A DNA stretch of 64,000 nt from Staphylococcus felis. GTDB taxonomy: Bacteria; Bacillota; Bacilli; Staphylococcales; Staphylococcaceae. The position numbers and the translations under genes are program-made. Below the pieces are notes generated by a model. That model had not been told where the DNA came from, did no database searches, and was given only the letters and a program-made list of their open reading frames with translations. Position 1 is the first letter of the stretch. Every line of letters begins with the position of its first letter. Location: contig NZ_CP027770.1 of assembly GCF_003012915.1 (NCBI RefSeq), forward strand, positions 1,054,001 through 1,118,000. The letters are read 5' to 3'. Below are positions 29,183 through 38,682 of this stretch, piece after piece.

Positions 29183-30141
29183 CTACATTAATTATTCGTC
29201 GATTCTTATTAATGATTCCTTTGCTACTATTGATGTCTATCGTTATTTTTATATTAGCTAAGCTACAACCTGGAGATGCATTTACAGGTCAAATGGATCC
29301 AAGAGTAGGAGCAGAGTACTATGAAGAACAACGTGAAAAATTAGGATTAAATGATCCGATACATGTGCAATACCTCAAATGGGGAAATAATGTGTTACAT
29401 GGAGAATTAGGAGAGTCTATTCGTTATAAAAGGCCAGTGATGGAATTAATCCAAGAACGTATGCCAAATACAATTTTATTAGGTGTAGTGAGTATCGCCA
29501 TTACATATTTAATAGCTTTTCCATTAGGAATATTAGCTGGACGAAAACCATATAGCTTATATGATTATAGTATTCAATTTTTGAATTATTTGATGTTAGC
29601 GATACCTTCATTTGTGGCGGGTGTGTTTGCCATTTATGTTTTCGCTTTTCAATTAGGGTGGTTTCCATTCTCAGGCTCGGTTGAAATAGGTCTTGAAAAA
29701 GGGACAATGGCTTATTACATCAGTAAATTGTATCACGCTATTCTTCCAGGGACCGTTTTAGGATTACTTTCTACAGCGAGTTATGTACAATTTTTAAGAA
29801 ATGATATTATTGAAAATTCGAGAAAAGACTATATTCGAACAGCACGTGCTAAAGGTTTATCTGAATCAAAAATTTACAATAAGCATATTTTAAGAAATTC
29901 AATCATCCCTATTGTTACTTTCTTTGGAGCTGATGTACTTTCTGTTTTTGGAGGCGCAGTCATTACTGAGACGATTTTTTCTTATCCGGGAATAGGAAAA
30001 TTAATGATTGATGCAATTAGTGGTAAAGATTATCCATTAATGATGGCATTATTACTCTTTTTCTCATTTCTAGGATTATTAGCGAATCTTATATCAGATA
30101 TTACGTATAGTATTGTTGATCCAAGAATTAAAAGTAACTAG
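29179..30141 (+). CDS. Oligopeptide ABC transporter permease (OppB-like)
   Basis: A 320-residue permease with six predicted helices. The N terminus IIRRFLLMIPLLLLMSIVIF and the DPRVGAEYYEEQREKLGLNDP loop are typical of DppB/OppB. The EAA-type coupling loop is YIRTARAKGLSESKIYNKHILRNS. It starts with GTG at 29179, overlapping the stop of the OppF-like gene by 4 bp. Confidence 0.92.
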   Translation: MTTLIIRRFLLMIPLLLLMSIVIFILAKLQPGDAFTGQMDPRVGAEYYEEQREKLGLNDPIHVQYLKWGNNVLHGELGESIRYKRPVMELIQERMPNTILLGVVSIAITYLIAFPLGILAGRKPYSLYDYSIQFLNYLMLAIPSFVAGVFAIYVFAFQLGWFPFSGSVEIGLEKGTMAYYISKLYHAILPGTVLGLLSTASYVQFLRNDIIENSRKDYIRTARAKGLSESKIYNKHILRNSIIPIVTFFGADVLSVFGGAVITETIFSYPGIGKLMIDAISGKDYPLMMALLLFFSFLGLLANLISDITYSIVDPRIKSN

Positions 30142-30151
30142 GAGGGGTAAT

Positions 30152-31039
30152 ATGTCAAAAAAGGCGATTAGTCAGTCTCCATTCACAATTGCGAGACGAA
30201 AATTTATAAAAAATAAACCAGCCATCGTTGCTTCTTGCATATTATTGTTAATCTTTTTAATTTCATTAATTTCACCATTGATTGCACCTTATGATCCTAA
30301 TGTTCAAAATTTAGTCCAAATCAAAGGGGATATGTCTATAGAGCATTGGTTAGGTACAGACTCTGGTGGGAGAGATATACTTAGTCGGTTGTTGTATTCA
30401 GGTCGTGTTTCGCTCATGTTCGGTTTAGTGACAACTGTAGGTTTGATGATTATAGGTGTTTTGATAGGGATGATTGCAGGATATTATGGTGGATGGGTTG
30501 ATACATTATTAATGCGTTTTACTGAATTTGTAATGTTGTTTCCGTTTATTCCATTCGCTATCGTTTTGAATGCAACGTTCAGTGGACAATTACAAAATAA
30601 ATACGGTTCGGCTATTATACTAGCCCTTGTATTAATTGCATTATCATGGGTAGGCGTGGCAAGAGTTGTTCGTGGTAAAGTAATGCAAGAAAAAGAAAAT
30701 GAATATTTTTTAGCAGCTGTGTCAATAGGAACGCCTACATATAAGATTCTTTTTAATCATTTACTTCCTAATATATTAAGTGTTGTTATCGTACAAGCGA
30801 CATTGATTTTTGCTGTACAAATCGTAGCAGAAGCAGGACTTAGTTTTTTAGGATTTGGTATTGATAAAACGATTCCAACTTGGGGTAATATGTTAACTGA
30901 TGCACAAGAAGGAGATATTTTAAGATCTAAGCCTTGGATTTGGATGCCGCCTGCAATTATGATTACAACAACCATTTTGTGTATCAATTTTATAGGAGAA
31001 GGATTAAAAGATGCATTGAATCCTAAATCAAGACGATAA
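30152..31039 (+). CDS. Oligopeptide ABC transporter permease (OppC-like)
   Basis: A 295-residue permease with the OppC-N region (FTIARRKFIKNKPAIVASC), the GTDSGGRDILSRLLYSGRVSL segment and six predicted helices; the coupling loop is FLAAVSIGTPTYKILFNHLLPN. The longest frame starts in the upstream gene; ATG 30152 follows AGGAGGGG and is chosen. It is the last gene of the operon, and no strong terminator is obvious before the next gene. Confidence 0.92.
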   Translation: MSKKAISQSPFTIARRKFIKNKPAIVASCILLLIFLISLISPLIAPYDPNVQNLVQIKGDMSIEHWLGTDSGGRDILSRLLYSGRVSLMFGLVTTVGLMIIGVLIGMIAGYYGGWVDTLLMRFTEFVMLFPFIPFAIVLNATFSGQLQNKYGSAIILALVLIALSWVGVARVVRGKVMQEKENEYFLAAVSIGTPTYKILFNHLLPNILSVVIVQATLIFAVQIVAEAGLSFLGFGIDKTIPTWGNMLTDAQEGDILRSKPWIWMPPAIMITTTILCINFIGEGLKDALNPKSRR

Positions 31040-31220
31040 AATAAGACAGTTTAATTGTAGGTCATTTTTATTTCAAAAAAGAACGCGAAGTAGTGTGATA
31101 AAGGGAATAGTTGAGATTAATTTAAAGAAACGCTACTTATATTAAACTATTGTGAATTCACAAATCATTAAAAAGTGCTAAAATAAAGAAAAGTGATTAA
31201 TTAATAAGGTGATAAAATTG

Positions 31221-32360
31221 ATGCGTTTTAAAGATGATATAGAAGCATTTTTAAGTCAACTCTCTGCCAAAGAACGAGCACAAATTGAAAAAATGTTAAG
31301 TTCAAAAAGGGCTTATCAATTGAATCATGCACAAAATAGCATTTGTGAATTAATGAAAAATTATAAAGTCGATGAGATTAAAGCGTTATGTAAATCTCAT
31401 GGTATAAAAGGTTACTCTAATTTAAATAAAGACACTTTACTCATTCATTTTATTACGAATCTTGTAACTGAAGATTACCTTGATGAGATGGTGGCTACGT
31501 TTAATAAGGCACAGAAGTTAGCATTTGTGATTACAAGTCAATTTAGTGCTTGGCAAGCTCCACTGCCAACACGTCTTCACTTCGAAAATAATTTTGTACT
31601 GTTTCATTTTAATGGAGAAGATGGATATTATTTGACTTGGATTCCAGATGAAGTATCCAATATTGTTGAAAAATATATTGATTCTCATACAGAATTGAAA
31701 CAGCTAAAGTTAGCATATGCGCTTTTAGAAGCGGCTAGTAACTTATACGGACTTTATTCTTTTACTCAATTACAACGAGTGTATGAGGTATATTTGAATA
31801 AAAGCTATTCGTTATTAGATATTCAAAAGTGGCTCAAACAAATTGAGCTTGTTAATCCGGAAATGACTAACTTTAGAGTGTTTAAGGGCTTAATTGCGAG
31901 TAAAGGATTAGAATTTGAAGAGGATGAGTATCACTATTTTGTAAAAGACGCCAAATACTATATGCCTGATACTACGCAAGAAATATTAAGCTATCAAGAA
32001 CTCATTTATGGTATTGATGATGAAGCAGAGATTAAGTTTATGAATTGGCTAGAACAGAACATTCTCAAAGACAATCACTTTGAAGCGGAGGTCACAAGCT
32101 TATCTGGTGAAATTTTAACGATGATGAAACACGCAATGACTTATGATATGGTACAAGATGTACTGCAATCATTAGTGCAAGATGGTATATTAAGAAAACG
32201 CGTTGAGTTCACAGCTGAAAATGTTGTAAAACCCATCTATATGAAGATGAGAAATTGGATTTATCACGGTTATACTTTTGAAGAGTATATGGATTTAATG
32301 GATAAAGATGAGCATGAACAAAGAAATAATGTCATTGATTTTAAACAATATCGCAAATAA
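31221..32360 (+). CDS. Uncharacterised protein with SAP/Rho-N-like segment
   Basis: I do not recognise the whole family. The 379 residues are mostly helical and charged. Residues about 45-80 (KVDEIKALCKSHGIKGYSNLNKDTLLIHF) look like a SAP or Rho-N helix-extension-helix, a fold that often binds nucleic acid. Start choice is among GTG 31209, TTG 31218 and ATG 31221; SD AAGGTGA favours TTG or ATG, and ATG is used. Stand-alone gene with its own strong terminator. Confidence 0.65.
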   Translation: MRFKDDIEAFLSQLSAKERAQIEKMLSSKRAYQLNHAQNSICELMKNYKVDEIKALCKSHGIKGYSNLNKDTLLIHFITNLVTEDYLDEMVATFNKAQKLAFVITSQFSAWQAPLPTRLHFENNFVLFHFNGEDGYYLTWIPDEVSNIVEKYIDSHTELKQLKLAYALLEAASNLYGLYSFTQLQRVYEVYLNKSYSLLDIQKWLKQIELVNPEMTNFRVFKGLIASKGLEFEEDEYHYFVKDAKYYMPDTTQEILSYQELIYGIDDEAEIKFMNWLEQNILKDNHFEAEVTSLSGEILTMMKHAMTYDMVQDVLQSLVQDGILRKRVEFTAENVVKPIYMKMRNWIYHGYTFEEYMDLMDKDEHEQRNNVIDFKQYRK

Positions 32361-32380
32361 AGTGGCGTTATGAGGAAGTA

Positions 32381-32426
32381 TCGAATTAGTGAAGAAGTTA
32401 AGTTATTCACTAATTCGATTTTTTTA
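32381..32426 (+). terminator. Terminator after the SAP-like gene
   Basis: TCGAATTAGTGAA and TTCACTAATTCGA form a perfect 13-bp stem followed by TTTTTTT. Confidence 0.9.
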
Positions 32427-32560
32427 ATAGTTAAGGATAAATCTATGTTTTAATAAAGAATTTTCTGAAAAAGGGTATCTTTTCATCATCAAAAGTGATA
32501 TAACTATTATTAAGATTATAAGGGGATGCATTTTAATATATTGCAAAGGGGATGACATAT

Positions 32561-32815
32561 ATGCTCAAAAAACTATTGCTATTATTTATAGCAATGATTG
32601 TAACGACGACTATTGCAGAAACATACCTTATTGCTGGCACATGGCAATACTTAATGATGCAATCTTTAACTCTAAGCATTATTATCTTCTTTGTTTATCA
32701 TTTTGTCGTGTTTCAAGCAAAACAAAAAGAGAAAGAATCACAAAAAGCAGATCGAATATTACATCAAACTAATCAAGAAGCATGCCATAAACGTAGACTG
32801 AAAAAAATAAAATAG
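32561..32815 (+). CDS. Small membrane protein of unknown function
   Basis: An 84-residue protein with two predicted membrane helices (about 4-25 and 31-52) and a charged C-terminal tail rich in Lys, Gln and Arg (QAKQKEKESQKADR). The upstream ATG 32552 is adjacent to AAAGGGG, so ATG 32561 is preferred. No family recognised. A stem-loop follows the stop. Confidence 0.6.
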   Translation: MLKKLLLLFIAMIVTTTIAETYLIAGTWQYLMMQSLTLSIIIFFVYHFVVFQAKQKEKESQKADRILHQTNQEACHKRRLKKIK

Positions 32816-32862
32816 TTTTAAAAGTATATTTCATAAGAAATGGCTTTCATTAATAGTAAAAA

Positions 32863-32928
32863 GCGCTCTGTCAAATAGGACTTGTGAGTCAATCATGGGT
32901 CTTAATTGACAGAGAGCCTATTATTTTT
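32863..32928 (+). terminator. Terminator after the small membrane gene
   Basis: GCTCTGTCAA and TTGACAGAGAGC pair with one 2-base bulge; a T-rich stretch follows. Confidence 0.75.
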
Positions 32929-33076
32929 AATTAAACGTTTATGTCGTTAAAAAATCTCCTGATCATACAAGCCCTCTTTGAAAATAAGTTTAATGTTATA
33001 ACAACGTAAAGCCTCAATTTTCGAAATATTACAAAAATAAATCTCCTTTTATATTTTAGAGAAGAAGGTGAAATCT

Positions 33077-34741
33077 ATGTTTAAACAATGCATTGCAAAA
33101 GATTTATCAAACATTTTACAAGACCAAATGACTTATGAAGAAATATATACTCTTCTTGAGCGTCCATCTAACGAGAATCATGGCGAATATTCATTTCCAA
33201 CCTTTCAGCTTGCTAAAATTTACAAAAAGCCACCAGTTTTAATTGCCAATACTATCAAAGAAAAGTTTGATAATGAGTATATACATAAAGTTGAGGTCGT
33301 AAATGGTTTTCTTAATTTCTTTCTAGATAGACAGTCCAGTTCACGTAAAATAATTGAGCATTTCAACGAAGATGGTTCAAAAGCCAACAAATTATTAAGG
33401 ACAGAGAAAATAGTCATAGATTATTCAAGTCCCAATATAGCGAAACCTTTTTCTATGGGACATTTAAGAGCTACGATTATTGGAGACAGTCTGGCAAAAA
33501 TACTTGAAGCAAACGGGGCAGAAATTATTAGAATAAATCATTTAGGGGATTGGGGGACTCAATTTGGCAAATTAATTGTTGCTTATAAAAAATGGGGAGA
33601 CCAAAATAAAGTTAAACAAAATCCTATACTTGAGCTGTTTCATTTATATACCCAGTTTCATACAATAAGTGAAGACAACCCTCATATGAATTTAGAGGCT
33701 AGAAAAGCATTCAAACTACTCGAAAGTGGGCATAGTGAATATGAACAGCTATGGTCTTGGTTCCGCGATGTTTCGATGGAATCTTTTAATGCTTTATATA
33801 ACCTCTTGGATATCAACTTTGATTACGTTCAAGGAGAGTCTTTTTATAATGAAAGATTAAAAGAGACTATAAAATTATTGGAAGAAAAGGGATTATTAAA
33901 GTATGACGATAACGCTTATATTGTAGAGTTAGACGACTTGCCTCCAGCGCTCATAAAAAAAAGTGATGGCGCCTCTCTCTACATCACAAGAGATTTAGCA
34001 GCTGTACTATATCGTACAAAAACCTTTCACCCTACGCGCATCCTCTATATAGTAGGGCAAGAACAGTCTATTCATTTCAAGCAACTAGATAAGATTACTC
34101 ATTTATTGGAATTAGATCCAGTCATAGAACATATCCCTTTCGGTTTAATTTTGAAAGATGGTAAAAAAATGTCCACAAGACAAGGCAAAGTCATATTACT
34201 TGAAGACATTATTGCAGAATTAGAAGAGGCCGTACTAAAAACTTTAGAAAAGAAAAAATCCAATTTAAAGCATAAAAAGAAGGTTGCTAAAGAAATGGCT
34301 ATTGCCTCTATTAAGTTTTATAATCTTAAAAATGATCGTCTTAGTAGCTATGATTTGAGAATTGATGAGATGTTGGCTTTCGAAGGGGATACTGCATTAT
34401 ACATTATGTACACTTATGCAAGAATCCAATCTATTTTAGGAAGAACCCAATACGCTGATAATTTCAAAGAAAATTTTCAATTTGAAGAAAGTATGTGGCC
34501 AATTCTAAAACACTTAAAATCCTATAATGAAGTTTTGGAATTGGCTGCCATAAATTATGCCCCTTCTTCAATATGTAGATATTCTTTACAGTTGTGTAGA
34601 CTTTTTAATAGCTATTATAATATCGAAAGAATACTAGACAGTACAAATGAAGAATCAAAAATAATTTTGTTAGGAATAGTCTCCCAAAATATTGAAAGTT
34701 CTATGAAACTACTAGGTATAAATTTAATAAAGGAAATATAG
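33077..34741 (+). CDS. argS: Arginyl-tRNA synthetase of the Lactobacillales type (probable second copy)
   Basis: A class I synthetase of 554 residues. It has the N-terminal Arg_S domain (about 1-90), the HIGH-type motif PFSMGHLRATIIG, NHLGDWGTQFGKLI, the KMSKS-type loop KKMSTRQGKV, and the anticodon-binding domain with MYTYARIQSILGR. As I recall the usual staphylococcal ArgS, it has an [20 protein letters not shown] core and AYAQYAHARICS instead, so this looks like a different lineage closer to lactobacilli and enterococci. ATG 33077 is 6 bp after AAGGTG. Isolated between repeats and unrelated genes, which fits acquisition. The main argS is not in this window. Confidence 0.85.
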   Translation: MFKQCIAKDLSNILQDQMTYEEIYTLLERPSNENHGEYSFPTFQLAKIYKKPPVLIANTIKEKFDNEYIHKVEVVNGFLNFFLDRQSSSRKIIEHFNEDGSKANKLLRTEKIVIDYSSPNIAKPFSMGHLRATIIGDSLAKILEANGAEIIRINHLGDWGTQFGKLIVAYKKWGDQNKVKQNPILELFHLYTQFHTISEDNPHMNLEARKAFKLLESGHSEYEQLWSWFRDVSMESFNALYNLLDINFDYVQGESFYNERLKETIKLLEEKGLLKYDDNAYIVELDDLPPALIKKSDGASLYITRDLAAVLYRTKTFHPTRILYIVGQEQSIHFKQLDKITHLLELDPVIEHIPFGLILKDGKKMSTRQGKVILLEDIIAELEEAVLKTLEKKKSNLKHKKKVAKEMAIASIKFYNLKNDRLSSYDLRIDEMLAFEGDTALYIMYTYARIQSILGRTQYADNFKENFQFEESMWPILKHLKSYNEVLELAAINYAPSSICRYSLQLCRLFNSYYNIERILDSTNEESKIILLGIVSQNIESSMKLLGINLIKEI

Positions 34742-34917
34742 AAAATACATTAGCATTTCCTATTAATAGTGATATCTAATAAAGAGGCTCGTGGGATTTT
34801 TTAGCTTTACGCGCTGTTTTAGATGTGATTTCAATAAACAAAAACTACAAAATAAAAAGAGGCAGAGGATGTTCCCTCGGAAAGCGAAGTTATATTATAC
34901 AAAGTTTTATCATAAAA
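34742..34917. other. Intergenic region after the acquired argS
   Basis: A/T-rich with a purine tract (AAAAAGAGGCAGAGGATG). I see no gene, terminator or RNA here that I can support. A composite repeat follows up to the sdaAA end. Confidence 0.4.
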
Positions 34918-35566
34918 GGAACAGGCTGGGACATAAATATCTCGAAGTTTTCTAAATGAGATGATTCATTCAATGATACGAAAGTGTCTTTTTTAAAAGT
35001 ATTTTAATGTAACATTACATGTATATCACGTCGTATTGTTGGCGAGACGCCTGAGGGGATGAGCGTCGAGACAGGGGTTCGATTCATCCCCTAGGAAATG
35101 CGAGCCAAACAATGGTTCTATAGTAAATCGGACTGGTGTATAAATAATTTCATTTATTTGATTGTTCCATAAAGCCTCGCTTTTCTAGGCGCCTCACCTC
35201 AACTCATTTTAAGATTGAACTTACCCAATCTTAAAATGGATTTTCGGTTACGGCAAGATGCCTCAGCTTAGGAAACAATCAAATGTGCTATATTTATTCA
35301 CACCCTTAAGTTATAAAGTATGTTTTACCAACTCAATTTTACTGATTTATGTTGTATTAAAAGAGGCATTAATGTTCAAGACTTTATGATCACACAACGA
35401 AAGAGGAGTTAAGCAATCCATTATTGCATAACGCCTTAATTTAATGCGACCAGTCCAATTTGACTGAGAGCCCAAACAATACGAATGATTGATAAAAGGA
35501 AAGCGTAGAGGCGATTCAATCATGAATCATCTCTACGCTAGTATTTTGGGATTTATGAGCCAACCG
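34918..35566 (+). repeat. Palindromic repeat family A, copy 3, interrupted by a family B element
   Basis: The A sequence runs from GGAACAGGCTGGGAC to GCCAAACAAT at 35113, is broken by a 359-bp B element, and resumes with CAAACAATACGAATG at 35473, ending near CCAACCG at 35566. The inner portion is a little shorter than in copy 1 (GAGGGGATGAGCG). This shows that A was in place before B inserted. Confidence 0.88.
35114..35472 (-). repeat. MITE-like repeat family B, copy 2, inside repeat A
   Basis: A 359-bp element starting GGTTCTATAGTAAATCGG and ending GACTGAGAGCC, reversed relative to copies 1 and 3. The flanking 8-bp duplication is CAAACAAT (35106-35113 and 35473-35480). It carries about 60 bp more than the other copies, including the perfect palindrome CATTTTAAGATT (35205-35216) / AATCTTAAAATG (35227-35238). 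Confidence 0.92.
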
Positions 35567-35574
35567 CTTTATTT

Positions 35575-36474
35575 TTACGAGAATACTTCATTTTTATTAG
35601 ATTCACCAAAGATTTTCTCTTTGATTGCTTGACCAGTTGGTGTTCCAGCTAAACCGCCGATACCAGTTTCACGTAATGATGCTGGTAAGTTACGTCCAAC
35701 TTTATCCATTGCCATGATCACTTCATCAACTGGAATCCGACTTTCTACACCTGCAAGTGCTAAGTCAGCAGAGATAAGCCCATTACCAGAACCAATTGCA
35801 TTACGCATGACACAAGGAATTTCAACTAATCCTGCAACAGGATCACATACTAATCCAAGTAAGTTACTTAAACTGATTGCGATAGCATGACCTGATTGTG
35901 ATGGTGTACCACCAAATGTTTCGACTGCAGCGGCCGCCGCAATTGCTGATGCTGTCCCTACTTCAGCTTGACACCCACCTGTTGCGCCTGCGACAGAAGC
36001 ATTGTTTGCAATAATCATGCCGCACATTGAAGCTGAAAATAAAAACTTAATCATTTGGTCATTATCAAGGTCATGTGATTTTTCTAATTTGAATAAAACC
36101 CCTGGAATCGTTCCCGAGGATCCAGCAGTCGGAGTAGCGCAAATGATACCCATTGCTGCGTTGACTTCATTTGTAGCAATAGCGCCTTCTACTGCTGATA
36201 TCATATCATAGCCTGATAATGCTTTATTATTTTGATTATATTGATGCACTTTGATTGCGTCTTGACCTGTGTAGCCCGTTACACTTTTAACACCTTCGCC
36301 AGTAGTGCCTTTTTCTACTGCATTGCGCATCGTATCAAGATTGTGTTGCATCATTTCAAATACTTCATCACGAGAAATACCACGTGTTTCCATTTCATGT
36401 TCAATCATGATTTCGGAAAAACTTTTATCATTTTGTTCTGCATATTCTATGAGTTCTTTCATAGTATCAAACAT
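35575..36474 (-). CDS. sdaAA: L-serine dehydratase, alpha subunit
   Basis: The alpha chain (299 residues) of the Fe-S L-serine deaminase, which converts serine to pyruvate and ammonia. The cluster-binding cysteines are probably those in CATPTAGSSGTIPG, ACQAEVG-like GGCQAEVGTASA and VCDPVAGLVEIPCVMRN. SD AGAGGGGGA lies before ATG 36474. It is the last gene of a three-gene operon (permease, beta, alpha) with 17-bp spacing to sdaAB. A repeat A copy begins right after the stop and may end the transcript. Confidence 0.95.
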   Translation of the reverse strand: MFDTMKELIEYAEQNDKSFSEIMIEHEMETRGISRDEVFEMMQHNLDTMRNAVEKGTTGEGVKSVTGYTGQDAIKVHQYNQNNKALSGYDMISAVEGAIATNEVNAAMGIICATPTAGSSGTIPGVLFKLEKSHDLDNDQMIKFLFSASMCGMIIANNASVAGATGGCQAEVGTASAIAAAAAVETFGGTPSQSGHAIAISLSNLLGLVCDPVAGLVEIPCVMRNAIGSGNGLISADLALAGVESRIPVDEVIMAMDKVGRNLPASLRETGIGGLAGTPTGQAIKEKIFGESNKNEVFS

Positions 36475-36491
36475 TATTTAATCCCCCTCTA

Positions 36492-37169
36492 TTACTGAAT
36501 GTACGAGAAATTTAAGTCAGCGTGATGTTGTCTTAAATCTTCTAATAGTTCTTCTTTTAAGCCTTTATTTAAATGAAGCGCAAGCAAGCAACGTCCATTG
36601 CTCATCGTTTTAATTTCTTCGTTAATATCTACATTTTTTTCAACAAGTTCGTTAATAAGGTGATTGATTTTTGAGATACCATATTCTCCATCAATGACTA
36701 AAATGTTAGGTGTGTGTGATAATAAGATACACATGTCATTGACGTGAATACTTTTGACTTTAAAGGCACCACCGCCAATTGAAATACCATTCAGTTCAAC
36801 GTGACGATCGCCTTTTTCAATGATAATGAGTGCACAGTTCGGATGTTCCCCCAAACTAGTTCCTTTTTCTTCAATAAATTCAAATGGAATACCTTGTTCT
36901 TTGGCAATTTTAGTAGATGTTTTAATGCGTTCGTCAAATGTACTAAATCCAAGCAGTCCCCCGATGATTGCCAAATCTGTACCGTGACCTTTATGTGTTT
37001 CAGCAAAAGATTCATAATAATGCACTTTTATTGATTCAGGTGTTCCTCCTAAAACAGCTCTTGCAGCTTGTGCAATTTTAACTGCCCCCGCAGTATGTGA
37101 ACTTGACGGTCCCATCATGACTGGACCAATAACATCAAATGCACTTTGGAAATCTTTAGTACGTGCCAT
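36492..37169 (-). CDS. sdaAB: L-serine dehydratase, beta subunit
   Basis: A 225-residue beta chain with the family start DFQSAFDVIGPVMMGPSSSHTAGAVKIAQ and a C-terminal ACT-like region (ILVIDGEYGISKINHLINEL). It pairs with the alpha chain to form the oxygen-sensitive enzyme. SD AAGGAG precedes ATG 37169; the gene lies 14 bp after the permease stop. Confidence 0.95.
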   Translation of the reverse strand: MARTKDFQSAFDVIGPVMMGPSSSHTAGAVKIAQAARAVLGGTPESIKVHYYESFAETHKGHGTDLAIIGGLLGFSTFDERIKTSTKIAKEQGIPFEFIEEKGTSLGEHPNCALIIIEKGDRHVELNGISIGGGAFKVKSIHVNDMCILLSHTPNILVIDGEYGISKINHLINELVEKNVDINEEIKTMSNGRCLLALHLNKGLKEELLEDLRQHHADLNFSYIQ

Positions 37170-37183
37170 AATCTATCTACTCC

Positions 37184-38224
37184 TTAGCTAGCTTGATTTT
37201 CTAATTGATTTCTTTTAAAACCAACAGCAAGATTTTTCTTACTAATGATTGTTCCAATAATATAACTTAAAATTAAACTTACGATTGCAACGATAATGAC
37301 TGTAATGAGAACTTTCATATTATCATTAAATCCTAAAGCAACGATTGGACCTGCAATTGGTGTTGCCATACCTGGTTGGTTTACAACAATTCCCATCGCA
37401 GTGACAATTAAGCCGTTAACCATACCTACAATTGCATTCGTTCCGTATAATTGAATTGGATATTTCGCAATGGTATCAATTTGTGTTAAAGGTTCTACAG
37501 CTACAGCGAATGCTTTACTTTTGTTGCCGATTTGTAATTTTCTAAACATGACAAAGTTTACGAAAGAACTTCCCATACAACCTAGCGCACCGATAGCCAT
37601 TGGGATACCTGTCAAACCTAGGAGGCTAGTGAATACCATAGAGCTTAATGGTGTCATTCCAACAACAGGAACGATTGCTCCGATGACAAGTGCAAGTGCG
37701 TAAGGGTTGTTATCACCTACAGCTGTTACGGCTGTACCAATTTGTTTCAATACTGCAATGACACTTGGTGATACGATTGAAGCAATAGCATAAGTGATTG
37801 CAGGTGATAATAAAATAACTACGATTAAATCGATACCTTCTGGAACATATTTTTCTAATGCTTTAAGACCGAAAGCGACAAAATAAGCAGCAATGAATGC
37901 AGGTAATAATTTAAAGTCTATTAAGACAAGTCCCGTTAAAACTGCGAAAACAGGATTAACCCCAAATTTTAAACAAGTTAAGATACCTACTGCAATACCA
38001 CTTAATCCACCGGCAAAGTCTCCAATTTTTACAAAATACTCACCGATTTCACCTGGTATTGTGCCACCGATCGCATATTTTAAAAATGCTTCAGGTAAAA
38101 ATGTAGCACATGCTGCTCCCGATAATGCTTGTAAGCTTACTTTGCCGTTAGGTGCAAACTTCAAAAATAAAGTCATCGCTAATAAAACGACAAGTAATGT
38201 ACCAATCCCTAAAATGAAATCCAT
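37184..38224 (-). CDS. PfoR/PTS EIIC-like permease of the serine dehydratase operon
   Basis: A 346-residue polytopic membrane protein of the PTS_EIIC_2 family. In S. aureus a PfoR-like gene occupies the same place before sdaAB-sdaAA, so the arrangement is conserved; uptake of serine or a related compound is a plausible but unproven role. ATG 38230 is too close to AAGGA, and ATG 38224 (MDFILGIGTLLVV) is preferred. First gene of the operon; a cre-like site lies upstream. Confidence 0.8.
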   Translation of the reverse strand: MDFILGIGTLLVVLLAMTLFLKFAPNGKVSLQALSGAACATFLPEAFLKYAIGGTIPGEIGEYFVKIGDFAGGLSGIAVGILTCLKFGVNPVFAVLTGLVLIDFKLLPAFIAAYFVAFGLKALEKYVPEGIDLIVVILLSPAITYAIASIVSPSVIAVLKQIGTAVTAVGDNNPYALALVIGAIVPVVGMTPLSSMVFTSLLGLTGIPMAIGALGCMGSSFVNFVMFRKLQIGNKSKAFAVAVEPLTQIDTIAKYPIQLYGTNAIVGMVNGLIVTAMGIVVNQPGMATPIAGPIVALGFNDNMKVLITVIIVAIVSLILSYIIGTIISKKNLAVGFKRNQLENQAS

Positions 38225-38298
38225 AAACATTTCCTTCTCTCTAAAAAATATTTTTTTGTTTTATTTATTCTTTAACGCACCACAATAATAAAATCTTT

Positions 38299-38312
38299 TG
38301 TAAGCGTATGCA
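38299..38312 (-). promoter_or_regulatory. cre-like site upstream of the serine dehydratase operon
   Basis: TGTAAGCGTATGCA matches 12 of 14 cre positions. The remaining sequence to 38682 has no gene that I can support; 38330-38400 is A/T-rich and contains the likely promoters of the divergent genes. Confidence 0.45.
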
Positions 38313-38682
38313 ACCCCACTGTAATGGGGGAAAGAGGGGATAGAATACTTTTAATAAATTTTAAATAAAAATAATATAGAGATTGTGAAATTTTTTCTTG
38401 AGGAAAAGCCTATCACACCGCAACGCTTTGACGCTTCTTCACATTAATACATTAAAGTTTTTAAGCAAAACAGTAATATATGACAAATTTGTGTCGTCAA
38501 AAAGTTTAAATGTTAAAAATATTCAGATGTTTGAAAGGCTTATTTTTGCGTTAAATACAGTAAAAATATATAAAGTAAAGATGTGAATTTTATGTGAAAA
38601 TAATCACAAAATACTATGATTTTACGTTTGCTAGCGTTACAATGTACATAAGGAAAGTAAATATGAAAAGGAAGTGTTAAAG

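Noticed and set aside
32928..33076. T-box leader before the acquired argS
   Set aside because: I could not find the T-box sequence or specifier stem; the leader is short and A/T-rich.
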